DNA of 64,000 bases from assembly GCF_914767665.1 (NCBI RefSeq), contig NC_059505.1, forward strand, positions 23,185,506 through 23,249,505. The letters are read 5' to 3'. Positions 32,894 through 43,395 of the stretch are shown here, piece by piece. The translations under genes were made by a program, and so were the position numbers. Every line of letters starts with the position of its first letter. Position 1 is the stretch's first letter. The notes beneath the pieces are model-generated. The model was given only the letters and a program-made list of their open reading frames with translations, did not search any database and had not been told where the DNA came from. The stretch is from Harmonia axyridis. Taxonomy: Eukaryota; Arthropoda; Insecta; Coleoptera; Coccinellidae.

Positions 32894-33424
32894 ATGAAAC
32901 AATATAATTTATATATAAATAAAATTGAAGTTGAATTTGAATTTTATAAATTTTTAACACATATTTCTAATGTCATTAATGATGAAGAATTTCTCTTGAC
33001 CCTTGTAAAAACAAAGAAGAACCTTCATCCCAAGAAGTTCATGCAATATATATTCCATCCTGGAGCCAGGAGCATATATCGAATTGACCACCTATCGAAT
33101 GGAAGGCCTCGAGCTCCTTATTACTTACTTAGCTTAAGTATAAACTGTACCTACTTCACAAGTGGGTTCGTGAATAAAAAGGTGAAGTCGTCAAAAAAGA
33201 AATCTGTAAAACCACTAAAAGGGCATCTTCAACATAAGGAGAAGAGATATTCATTTAGCCATCACCGTTTAAATTATTTTCGTATAATCGACCACAATAC
33301 AATTCCCCGCCTTAATCTCCTCTACTGTGATACATCTGAAGTGAGGCTTCAAAGTAAAGTTGAATATAAGCTCTTAATAACTTCAATAAATAAATATGAT
33401 AATAATAATAAAAGTCATCTTTGA
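32894..33424 (+). CDS. Unassigned ORF, 176 codons from the first ATG
   Basis: This is an open frame on the strand opposite to CELF, inside its intron. The upstream TTG at 32885 is also in frame. The product is basic and has no signal peptide or obvious membrane segment. Distinctive parts are KKFMQYIFHPGARSIYRI, NGRPRAPYYLLSLSINC and a lysine-rich KKVKSSKKKSVKPLKGH. The last codons are made from an AAT-rich simple repeat. I do not recognise the family. It is not bounded by visible terminal repeats. It could be a decayed element gene, a nested host gene, or chance. Confidence 0.4.
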   Translation: MKQYNLYINKIEVEFEFYKFLTHISNVINDEEFLLTLVKTKKNLHPKKFMQYIFHPGARSIYRIDHLSNGRPRAPYYLLSLSINCTYFTSGFVNKKVKSSKKKSVKPLKGHLQHKEKRYSFSHHRLNYFRIIDHNTIPRLNLLYCDTSEVRLQSKVEYKLLITSINKYDNNNKSHL

Positions 33425-34029
33425 AATTAATTTTAGACCAGTATTATGTTTGATACATTTTTTGTGAACTGTCTATTTGACTGTTCTCATTCGAAAGGAT
33501 AAGGATGCTGAATCCAAACACGTAAGTAATAGAAAAATTTATATTGGAAATAAAAGAGTTAATGAAAGACTTGAATAAGTTGGACGAGATATCAACGATT
33601 TCATTGTATAGTAACACCGCGTGTTTCAATCACGAGAATTTGAATGCTTTTTAGTTCATAAAAAAGGGATTTTCATGCAGACATTGTAATGAAATATGAA
33701 AAATAAGGAGGAGAATTCAAAAAGACTATTTGATATGAACATATCTCCATTACAAATTTGTGAAGTAATAGTTCGAATTTACCATATTTTGAAAATCCTT
33801 AAACTCTTTTTTCCTCAATTTTTTTCGATCGTAGGTTCATGTATTCTTTTAACTAACGTAAAATGCTCATTGGAATAAAGGAGAACCCGTAAATATATAT
33901 AAGATATAAAAGAGTTTGAGAGAAATGTTTTACTATTACATGACAAACAGGCTGATTCATAACATCTGCTCGTTTATCTGCCCATTTGCACTTCAAACCT
34001 ATATATATTATTGAATTGATTTAGTCGTT
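33425..34029. other. Intronic spacer
   Basis: No gene recognised. Short frames here have no motif. Confidence 0.4.
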
Positions 34030-34155
34030 ACTAATTGTTTTTACTACCAAAAAACGATTTTCCAGCCGTTACTACTGATTAGTAGTACCATCTGGAAAAT
34101 TATCAATAACATATTTTTGGTAATAAAATCAACTGCCGATTGGCAGTTGATCATG
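34030..34155. repeat. Cluster of nested hairpins
   Basis: Outer arms TTACTACCAAAAA and TTTTTGGTAATAA enclose GATTTTCCAG/CTGGAAAATT, which enclose TTACTACTGATTAGTAGTA. Immediately after comes a perfect 10-base-arm hairpin, ATCAACTGCC-GATT-GGCAGTTGAT. The whole could fold as one branched structure. Confidence 0.82.
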
Positions 34156-34978
34156 ATTCAAACAAGTTTTATACTTCAACTAAGTTTGAAACTGTTCGGT
34201 TACACAATGTAATATCCAAATTGTTGATACCATACCTCTTTTGGAAGAGAAACATAAAAATCATAAAACTTGTTTTAATCTATCTATAATACAATACCTA
34301 ATATTTAAGTTATTCTATTCAGTTAATGAACTCGCTGAAGGCTGGCTCATCTTTGGCGGAAAGCATGAATAAGATTTGTTCAGTTTCCCCAACAAGCACG
34401 AAGTGCATGTTAAAGAGGCCCGAGCCTTATTCAATGGCTAGTCGATGGACTTTCGAATAAAACAGTTTCTAGATGTTCAATAAAATTTCAATGAAATCTG
34501 TGAAATAGTTTTTAGATATCAACATTTTACTAATTGTTACTTTTGTGTCATTATTCAACGATTGAGAACTGTGCTTTAATTCGACCAGATTAAAATTATT
34601 AAATTATCGAGAAAAAAAGTTATGCCTCCAAAAACCTCGGACCAATTTTTCTCTCATCCTCATTAAATTCCACTTAATATTCGAATGAATTCAGAAAATT
34701 ATTTCATTCTCAATATTATTGAAAATTCTATTACGATAGAACCGACGAATATTATTAAAGATAATAAAGCAAAGAAAACAAATTATGCCGAGCTGTTTTC
34801 CAACCGCGAATGGAAATTTCGGGTTTCATTTAAATCTAGTTTGACCTATTTATTTTTCAGATAGTAAAATATTATGGATCTAAAATTGAGAGAGTGGAAG
34901 AACTTGATGTATCTAAATATCGGTAACTGTTGATTTTTATATCAATTCTGCTGATCTGCGCAAAATCTTTGTTATAAA
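34156..34978. other. Intronic spacer
   Basis: No gene or clear repeat recognised. Confidence 0.4.
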
Positions 34979-35265
34979 CAGGGTGGGCCTTTGAAAACGA
35001 AACAGACGAGATAACAGACGAATTGAATCTTTTCGAAAAATACTCAGACACGGCGTTTTTTTTATTTGAGGGCGACAACTTCTAAGATCAAATTCAAAAC
35101 CATATTGCTTCAACTCTTAGTGTTAGAACAACAACCCCTAAATTTGGAATAAGAAAAATAGGATCAGTGATACCTCATTTGAAAGGTCATTCTATCTAGT
35201 TCAACATATTAATTTTTTTCCATTCTATTAATTCTACTTCGAGATATTCAAATTCAACTTTGTCG

Positions 35266-36164
35266 ATAAGCATGTTATGTGAATTAAGAAAATTTTTACT
35301 AATTTATTATGTGGTTTCGATGACTATCGTCAACTGCCATACAAAAGACAATGAAATAATTACTCTCCATTATCTTCATCAATAATTGAGGTAAAAATGG
35401 TTTATTCCTTGGTAGAAAGGCTTCAATTGATCTCTTTATTTTTCAGAAATGACGAAAACACGTCAGTAATAAAGTTTATATACAGGGTGATTCACCGGGA
35501 TGGCCCCGGTTCGTTTTCCAGGATGGTTTCCGGTAGGTACTTGTAGTATGGCACTTTTTCAGAAAGAATTAGTTTTAATTTAGTTGCCAATTCTTGGTGT
35601 AGGATCTTTATAACATACATATATACAGGGTGACTCACCGGGAATGTCTATTAGACGTTTATAGAAAACTAATCATAATTTTGAGCTAAAAATTTGAATA
35701 TTGGAGTCTGAGAGAATGATCTTTCTCCCTAATATATTTTCAAATCTCTACAACTTCCGGTTGCACCGGAAACATAATACTACTTCCTTATTTCAAATGG
35801 CACAATCAGTATATTATTGAATCATTAGATAGCTTTTCTGATGAGAATTTCGACAATATGCCATACCTTGGGTAAAAAGTCAACGGTTCATGGTAGATGG
35901 GATTCTTTGAAAAAAAAAAATGGTGGCGATGAGGACTCACTTTTTTTTAATATTTCGGCAGAAAATGCGTTTTTCGAAAAAACTTTTTCCTACAATTGCT
36001 ATGAAAAGTAGCGTATTCTTCATAGATTACTCAATTTCAAAACTATGTATTGCTCATACAGTGGGATATATTATTTCTCACGGCACTTTGCCCACACCTC
36101 GCTTGGTAGACCAATGAAATTGGGCTTTTGAGTCGTTTCTATGGAAACGCAATGAATTATCACA
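35266..36164. other. Intronic debris with two palindrome-type ends
   Basis: ACAGGGTGATTCACCGGG (about 35485) and ACAGGGTGACTCACCGGG (about 35626) are the left-end type of the CAGGGTG group without matching right ends. No gene recognised. Confidence 0.45.
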
Positions 36165-37300
36165 TACTGTCAACGAAGGCCATTTTGATTTGAACCAAGT
36201 CCATTACTTGAATTATTGAAATTTGTGCAGTTGTAGGAAAAGTATAGTGTGCAACATGTCAAGAAAGTCCTTTTCTCTAATTCTGTGGTTATTCCGTTCA
36301 TTCTTCCACATCTTGTAGAACAAAATCGTGCGAGAATATATCAGAAACGCACTGTTTTTATGGTTATATTTTATTATTCTATGTTGGCACTCCGAACTTT
36401 CCGCAACGGCTTTATCTGTCAATTCATCAATCTGCCTTAAAGAAATCAGTTCTGCCAACCAACATTTTTCAATGCAAAAATCACTAAATTATATTCATGG
36501 AAATATTTCATTAATTTCAATGAAAATGCAATGAATTAGAGAAAATAATGTATAATACTCGTACAGAAGGCTCATTCTACCACTCGTTCATTCCAAAACT
36601 CGTCACTTCGTGGCTCGTTTTTGAATTTTGAACTCGTGGAAGAATATCAATCCCTTCTGCACTTGTATTATAAATAACTATTCTCGCTCGTGTGTTTGCG
36701 GCACTCGCCTTTCGGGCTCGTGCCAAAAACTTCCACACTCGCGAGAAAAGTTGGACTTTCCTCACTTTTTGCACAATATACTATTCCTCAATCCTCGTCA
36801 TGAGTACTATCTGGTCGTTGCCTCGGCAACGACGGTCCATACTTCTTGAAGTTTTTCGTGACCGAGATGGAAATAATCGCTACTGAGACTGACACTTTTG
36901 TTCAACTTGTTTCTTTTTATTGTGTTTCGTTTATTCGTTGGTTAATTTGGATCTTCATTTTCCATAAAATCATGCGATCCTATAAAATGGTGTTTCTTCC
37001 GTACTAAGAAAGATAATAAAGTGAATCAAAAATAAAATTGACGAAAAAGATAAGGCTGAAGTAGTAATTAGCACATACTGTCAACGAAGGCCATTTTGAT
37101 TTGAATCAAATCCATTACCTGAATTATTGAAAGTGCAGTTGTAGGAGAAGTATAGTATGGAGAAAGTCCTTTTCTCGTGTGTTTGCGACACTTCCCTTTC
37201 AGGCTCGTGCCACAAACTTCCACACTCGCGAGAAAAGTTGGACTTTCCCCACTTGTTGCACTTCTTCGATTCTGCAAATACGTAGTTTGTGGTTTGGACC
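36165..37300 (+). repeat. Dispersed repeat R2 with internal duplication
   Basis: ACTGTCAACGAAGGCCATTT and about 100 following bases occur at 36167 and again at 37077. TCGTGCCA...CTTCCACACTCGCGAG occurs near 36719 and again near 37206. So the block is partly duplicated. Parts of it recur inverted at 52930-53195 and 57250-57595. The GC-richer frames inside (for example 36577-36774 minus) overlap in several frames and look like repeat, not genes. Confidence 0.8.
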
Positions 37301-38079
37301 AAAATTGTACAGGGTGTTTATAAGAAGATCATAAACTTGGACAACTCAAATTCATCAAATCTCAAGATTTTCGAATTAGAACATATATTTTTTATTATTT
37401 CAATCGATTCTACGAACAAAAATAGTGGGGGTTACTTCAGCACTCCCTATACCAAAAATGAATACTTTAAGAGTTATCGAGGAAGAACTTCAAAAAGGAA
37501 AAAAAAGAAACTAAAATTCGATGTTTCCATAACTAAATTTCACATTTCACGAATTGTAATGAATTATTCGTAATTGAAATTGTATTGGTTTATGAATCCC
37601 TCAACATTCCCAACGACGCAATTTATCTTTAAATAATTTTATCTACTTTGTTCAAATTCGGGAATGTGTTTTGTAGTTCAATAATACTTTTTTGATGAGT
37701 AATTATGTCTTTCAAACTCCTCACTTTTTCATTTGCTACTTCCAGTTTAACCCTAAGGATTTCCATTTCACTTTTCTGTTTAATATGATATATGTTTTGT
37801 TCTAGAATCTAGATGCATCAAAGAATCCAAGCTCATTCACAGTGTTTATATGTCTTCTCACATTTTCCTAAACACTTACACCGTCTGGTAAACGTTTGCA
37901 AAAAATTATTTCGATTAGTTAATTTTTATTTATTTCATTCAATTCACTGAGAAATTCACGATTGTAGCCATGTGGCCAGATCTATGATATATTTAGAGCT
38001 TGCACAAAAATTATACCGCTTAATTTTTTCTCAGGAGTCATCTGAAAAGCAAAATCTACTCACGCAGCTAGTATCATTG
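37301..38079. other. Intronic spacer
   Basis: A CAGGGTGTTTATAAG end lies at about 37312. The minus strand around 37640-37790 reads a coiled-coil-like stretch without a clear start. No identified gene. Confidence 0.35.
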
Positions 38080-38187
38080 GAGCAGTTGAGGCGAAAAATT
38101 ATGGAAGAATGTAGAAAAATAAGGCCAATAATGTTACAAAACGTGAGGACTAGATTGAAGCCGAATCTCTGTGTATGGGTGAAGTAA
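38080..38187 (+). pseudogene. IS630/Tc1-mariner-type transposase relic D
   Basis: The end of the frame at 37972-38187 reads LRRKIMEECRKIRPIMLQNV, then RTRLKPNLC. This corresponds to the C-terminal helix (I-x-E-E-C-R-x-I-x-P-x-x-L-x-N-V-R-x-R) of the same transposase group as relic A. Catalytic blocks are not seen upstream. It ends at a stop in place of the usual GGHFEHL tail. Confidence 0.65.
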
Positions 38188-38744
38188 GAGGACCGTTTGA
38201 ACATTTAATTTAATATTTCATTTAATTCCCCGATAGTCTATCATTTAACAGTGTTTCAGCAATTATCTATACAAGAAGACAACTGTTTCATCGAAGGTTC
38301 TCGAAAAATTGAAAATCGAAATCATTTTCTTTTACTAAAATGAAAATATTATTATTGATGGAAGAAACTGACAGTATATTGATGTCAGGTGCTTGACAGT
38401 TATGGAACATCATAAAAACTACAGAATGAATTAATAATAAATTCTATTGATTACATAGCATGCCCGGCAGGAAAACCATTGATGTTCAAAATTTACAAAA
38501 AACCAACGGATCAAATGAGAAAAAATTCAATTTGTTGAACTCAGGATGAAAAGACCTTTCAAATGAGGTATCATTTACCATATCTTTCCTATTCGAAATT
38601 TATTGGTTGGGGTTGGCGTTGTAGCATTGAGGGCTGAAAGGATATAGATGTGAATTTGATCTGAAAAGTTGTTCCCCTCGAATCAAAAATCAATGTGTCC
38701 GAGCATTTTTTTTTGAGTGCGTTCATGCGATGATGGATAATAGA

Positions 38745-39907
38745 TGGAGATAAGGTTGGTCTAGCAGTCTTTATGGATCTCGAAAAAGCGTTTGATACGG
38801 TTTCCCATGAAATTCTCCTCCATAAGATCCATCATTATGGTTTCCGAGGAAATGTATATCACTTAATCAAGAAGTACTTGACTAGAGTACAGTCTGTAAA
38901 AATAGGTAGTCATATTAGTGAAAAATAATCCGTCGAGTATGGTTTACCACAAGGCACCGTGTTAGGACCAGTTCTGTTCATTATTTATATGAACAGCTTA
39001 CTCTTTATGAATGTGAAAGGCAAAATCATCAGTTTTGCAGATGATACTGCAATATTGTATGGAGACAGCTCCTGGTAAAACGTCAAATCTAATTCTAAGA
39101 AAGATCTTTATTATTATAAAGATCTTTCTTAGAATTAGATTTGACCATTGCATTATATTAATGCAATGGTTCAAAAAAAATAAGTTGACAATCAACATGA
39201 AAAAGACGAAACATTTACCATTCGCATGTTATGAAACAGGACTTCCAAATATTGGGAATTTAGAAGTTGACAACAGAATATCAATCCCTGAAGCTGAGTA
39301 TATGAAGTATTTGAGTATAACAATTGACAGACAGCTGAAATGGGACAAGCATATAGACAGCTTAGTGGGAAAACTAAGACGTATTCTTTCAAGATTCAGA
39401 TACCCCAGAGAATACCTAGATGAAAGAAAACTGCTGATATTATATACTGCCCTTTGTCAATATCATATAAAATATGGAATACTGGCCTGGGGTGGAGCAT
39501 ATCAATGTCACATGAGAAGAGTTGAGGTGGTGCAAAGATGGTTGTTGCGAGTTATCCACAGGAAGCCACAGTTGTTTCCGTCAGAGGATCTGTATGCCAT
39601 TTCGAAAACAATGAGCCCTCATGAATTATTTGTATTTCAGATACTAACTGCAACCTATTCCAAAAAGATAAAACTCCAACTGAATACGTATAATTATGAA
39701 ACTAGAAGAAGAAATACCCAATGCTGGGTTCCAAAACCAAGGAAACGAATTGGTCAGAGATGTTACACCTATCTCGCTCCACGCATTTATAACGAGATTC
39801 CAAAGGAAATGAAAAAAAAACAGAATGCTAAGAAACGAAAGGGCAGAATTAGGGCATGGGTGAATGAGAAAGACAGACAATATTTCCACTTGCTTATCAA
39901 TCCTTAA
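38745..39907 (+). pseudogene. Reverse transcriptase pseudogene of element 3
   Basis: It reads VGLAVFMDLEKAFDTVSHEI, YGLPQGTVLGPVLF and FADDTAILYG (catalytic Asp pair). A stop precedes SVEYG and another follows GDSSW. A pair of inverted duplications then replaces part of the coding sequence (39082-39169). From there the frame to 39907 is open: MQWFKKNKLTINMKKTKHL, the thumb and C-terminal region RQLKWDKHIDSL, and GQRCYTYLAPRIYNEIP. Not functional. Confidence 0.9.
39082..39169. repeat. Two adjacent perfect palindromes inside the reverse transcriptase
   Basis: 39082-39110 and 39117-39145 are exact 29-base inverted copies around TTATTA. They overlap by one base a second palindrome, CCATTGCATTA-TAT-TAATGCAATGG (39145-39169). 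Both are in a place where related elements have ordinary coding sequence. Confidence 0.93.
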
Positions 39908-40347
39908 TAGATGATTCTGGGCAATAAATTACATATCTTCCTGGGGAATTATATTGGTACTGGAAGTCCTTGATTTGTTGGTTCTTACATACTTTTCCTC
40001 TATCTTTTATTCTTAAGTGAAAATATGTGGGAATTTTGGTTTATTTTTATGTTCGCAGGAGTTCATATTTTTTCTTTTTTAAATTTTTTCTCTACTCATT
40101 GGGTACTGTAAATCTTTGAAGAATTGTAAATAATTAATCGCGTACAGGCTCTTGCCTCTGCGATCAATGTTTATGTTCAATAAACTATTATTATTATTAT
40201 TATTATCATCCCGCCTGTTATCTCGTCTGTTTTCAAAAGCCCACCTTGTATATAAGAGCTTTTTTGGAGTTTATAGTCTTAGTATCTAATATATGATCAA
40301 TACAATATTGAAATGAACCTGATATGTTTTTACATGAAGATACTCAC

Positions 40348-41031
40348 CTTCGATTTGTTTGCCAGCAGCCGCAATGGCAGCAGCATTGAGGGTGGCGTTG
40401 GCGAACAACGATCCGTACGCGGTCAGATCGGGTGCTGTAAGTCCTGGCTGCAGTCCCGCACCCGTAGCGCCTAGTGTTCTTTCTATTCCCGCACTTTTAC
40501 CCAAAAGTCCCATGCAAAGTGGTGTCGTCGGTTGCGACATCGCCGCCAACGTCACCAAGTTGGCTCCTATCGGACCCAAAAGGTTCTCGGTGCCCGTCAA
40601 CAGCTGTTGCTGTTGCTGCTGCAGTAAGGTCGCACCGCCCATTGAATGGATCAGCTGTAAAGTGGCCGCATCCCCCGCCAGTACAGGACTGAAAGGTTGA
40701 CTGGGCGCTGTCAGTGCGGGCGCTCCGAGGGCGTTCCACACGTTGGCCTGTAGCTGCTGCTGGCGCTTCAGCTCCTTTTCCTTCTGGGTGTCGGCAAATT
40801 TGACTACAAGAGGCGCTGAGCAGCCTTCCATCGTTTGCGACTGATGCAAGGCTTTTATGGCACTAAGGGCTGACTGTTTACTGGCGAAAGTAACGAAGGC
40901 ACAACCGCGTGACGTACCTACCGGGTCCCTTAGCACTGTACACTCTTCGATCACACCGTAGCTGCTAAATAACGCGCGGACGTCGTTCTCGCAGAATTTC
41001 TTGCTCAGCATTCCAACGAACAGCTTCCGTT
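40348..41031 (-). CDS. CELF: CELF/Bruno RNA-binding protein, RRM2 and linker exon
   Basis: The exon follows the acceptor TTTTTGTTTCAG (41034-41032) and ends at donor AAG|GTGAGTAT. It is 684 bases. It encodes RKLFVGMLSKKFCENDVRAL (RNP2 is KLFVGM), RNP1 GCAFVTF, then HQSQTMEGCSAPLVVKFADT and QKEKELKRQQQ. This QTMEGC...FADTQKEKE signature fits the CELF1/2 (arrest/Bruno-1 and Bruno-2) subgroup better than CELF3-6. The rest is an Ala/Leu/Gln-rich linker with a run of seven Gln (CTG codons on the plus strand). RRM1 must lie on exons further right, outside or unseen. The linker is shorter than in vertebrate CELF1. Confidence 0.96.
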
Positions 41032-41238
41032 CTGAAACAAAAAGGATGTATTTCAGACAGGCTCAGTGAATAATAACACGATGATAATCATTCGAATTTA
41101 CTTGTCAACATTCTCAGGATATTCGAGTTTGCGTAATTCTGCCATGAGAGTGAAAATTGTGCAGTATTCATCCTATTCTAATTAATACGCATATATTATA
41201 TTATTATTTATTATTACTTCAGCGATAAATTTATTGGC

Positions 41239-43027
41239 TGATTAGAATTGATGGCACTGTGTCTTCGTTTTTCGGTTTGAGTAGTGGAGTTCCGCAAGGA
41301 TATATATTAGGACCACTTCTTTTCATCATTTATATTTCGTGTTTCATCTCGGTATATGTTTCGGTAACTTCTCTCTTTTATGCAGACGATAGCCAACTCA
41401 AATTGTCGTTTGACCCTTGCGAGTCATTACAGGCTGTAGTAGCCCTAAATTATGATCTGAATAATATCTATGAAATTTCGAAAAAGCATTGTCTTTGTTT
41501 GAACGCGAGTGAATCAGTATGTCAACTTTTTGGTCGTTGAAATGATATAGTACGGTTCTTGGAGATTTATAGCAAGGATGTTGTCATGGATGGCAGCAAA
41601 ATCAGTTTTCTGGAGTTTACAAGAAATTTGGGTCTAACGGTCGATTCTGATTTGCGTTTCAGTGGGCATAGATCTAACTGCTTGTTGAAAGCTTATGCCT
41701 GTTTGAGGAATTTATATCAATTTAAAGGTATTCTGAGTAAATCCAGGAAAATCCTGCTGTGTGAGTCTACGGTCCTGTCATACAGGGTGTGGCGTAATTA
41801 ATGGATAATCCTGTACTGGCGAATAGGGGAGGTCATGGCCGACCAGAAAATGTAAAGTTATGTTCAGTAAAAATATCATAGTTTTCGAGATATCGGACAA
41901 TTTCATTTTTTTCTAAAAAGTGCACCTTTACTCACTAATTTCAATGCTGTGATCACAAATCTTGTTATTTCTTTGGGCATTGTTTTCTATTTTACTCTCA
42001 AATAGCTGTACTAAGAGATAAACTACCAAATTCCTACCATCTTGCTTAATTAAGAAAAAAAAGTAGGATAAACCTCATGTTTGTTGTTTTTTAGTACCTC
42101 AGATGTAATAATGAAACGTACTCCGAGCACCCAATAAAAGAATAACATGTATTACACCATTTTAGAACCGCAATGAAATAATCAATTTATTTATGAAATG
42201 TTCACAAAGGTCTCAATACATTTTTTTTTCACCATAAAGACTGAAGCTTGAAGAAAAAAGAAAGTGAATTTGCAAACATGAGGATAATCCTACTTTTTTT
42301 TTCTTAATTAAGCAAGATGGTAGGAATTTGGTAGTTTATCTCTTAGTACAGCTATTTGAGAGTAAAATAAAAAACCATGCCCAAAGAAATAACAAGATTT
42401 GTGATCACAGCATTGAAATTAGTGAGTAAAGGTGCACTTTTTAGAAGAAAATGAAATTGTCCGATATCTCGAAAACTATGATATTTTTACTGAACATAAC
42501 TTTACATTTTCTCGTCGGCCATGACCTCCCCTAGTCGCCAGTACAGGATTATCCATTAATTACGCCACACCCTGTATATGAACTATTGTGATGCTGTCTA
42601 CGGTCTCTGCTTAACTGCTTTCGATAAGAATAGGATTCAGGTACTACAGAATTCTTGTCTGAGATTGATACACGGTCTACGGAAATATTATTCTGTGAGT
42701 TACACCCTTAAAACTACCGACTGGCTTAGTATGGAGCACAGAAGACGTTTCCATTCATATGTTCTATTTTATAGAATCATCACTGAAAGATTACCAATAA
42801 ATCTTTACGATAGGATTACTTTCCGTTCTGGTGTGAACTCCATCAATATTCGCTCCAAACGCACCATCTCAATACCAAAACATCGAACCGACATATTCAC
42901 TAGATCGTACTCCTATCAAGTACCCAATTGCATGAATAGTCTAGACTTTGAGTATAGAAACATTACGCTTGATATGTTTAAATTACGTATTATGAATAAT
43001 TTTCGGAACGACCCGCTTTATGCCTAG
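41239..43027 (+). pseudogene. Reverse transcriptase pseudogene of element 4
   Basis: It reads IDGTVSSFFGLSSGVPQGYI, LGPLLFIIY and FYADDSQLKL (catalytic pair). A stop and frame change near 41540 leads to GLTVDSDLRFSGHRS and CESTVLSY. After the palindrome the frame resumes MNYCDAVYGLCLTAFDKNRI and ends with PLYA at 43027. Leaving out P3 plus one TA keeps the codons in register. Endonuclease and the first RT blocks are missing. Confidence 0.9.
41783..42574. mobile_element. Palindromic element P3 (792 bp)
   Basis: The ends CAGGGTGTGGCGTAATTAAT and the inverted copy ATTAATTACGCCACACCCTG are each next to TA. The arms (about 41783-42060 and about 42290-42574) are nearly perfect inverted copies around a central region of about 230 bases. 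No coding capacity. Confidence 0.94.
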
Positions 43028-43395
43028 GCTAATGACCGAATAGCTTTCCGGAAATGCTTGGACTGTTTCTTTTGGCGTTTTCCTTTTATTTGCTTGTTGA
43101 ATTTTGAATCTGTGTTCTGTCTGAGATGAGATATTTCAAATTTTTATTTCAATTTTGTGGCAGGGTTTGGATTATATTATTGTTTTAGAGCTGATGGAAA
43201 AGAGTTTTGTTTTGTTTTGTGAGTTAGGTTGAGAAGGGTTAGATGGAATAATAGACGCTCGGTTAAGGTTTAAGGTTGATTGTACGGTACTAGATAATAT
43301 TCTCTACCTAATTGATGCGAGCTAAATCCCCCCTCAATAGTATAATTCAATGTGTTTTCTGATTTTTTCTAGATAAAGACCTTTATTATTATTAT

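Larger units (their letters stand above)
38738..40203 (+). mobile_element. Non-LTR retrotransposon 3 (5' truncated)
   Basis: The element begins inside the reverse transcriptase and ends with TTCAATAAAC and a TTA-repeat tail (to about 40205). It is inserted in the right arm of P8. The protein is closest in this window to element 1. Confidence 0.92.
34979..40248. mobile_element. Large split palindrome P8
   Basis: The left arm (34979 to about 35265) begins CAGGGTGGGCCTTTGAAAAC. Its inverted partner is in two parts, about 38490-38737 and 40207-40248, because non-LTR element 3 sits in the right arm. The interior of about 3.2 kb holds other repeats, including two more CAGGGTGA ends at 35486 and 35627. 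So P8 is a composite or a palindrome enlarged by insertions. No transposase of its own. Confidence 0.75.
32222..40347 (-). other. CELF: CELF intron between the RRM2/linker exon and the RRM3 exon
   Basis: The donor is AAG|GTGAGTAT (at 40348/40347) and the acceptor TTTGCAG (at 32222). Both are consensus sites and the flanking codons fit phase 1. The 8.1 kb intron holds repeat R2, palindrome P8, a non-LTR element and an unassigned ORF. An alternative small exon inside it cannot be excluded by eye. Confidence 0.9.
41225..43395 (+). mobile_element. Non-LTR retrotransposon 4, interrupted by palindrome P3
   Basis: It starts inside the reverse transcriptase and ends with a TTATTATTATT tail at about 43382-43395. 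P3 (41783-42574) divides it. It lies in the presumed upstream CELF intron. Confidence 0.9.

Noticed and set aside
36577..37302. GC-richer ORFs on both strands as a real gene
   Set aside because: They overlap in several frames and recur in duplicated and inverted repeat copies, so they are more likely repeat DNA.
37640..37800. Minus-strand coiled-coil-like stretch as an ORF1 protein
   Set aside because: No clear start, no neighbouring ORF1 core motifs and no retroelement tail.
40600..40625. CTG/CAG run as a possible disease-type triplet expansion
   Set aside because: It encodes only about seven Gln in the CELF linker; this is ordinary length for a low-complexity linker.
40359..40739. Plus-strand and alternative-frame ORFs over the CELF exon, including alanine- and cysteine-rich frames
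   Set aside because: They are shadows of the minus-strand CELF linker exon, whose RRM motifs and splice sites are unambiguous.
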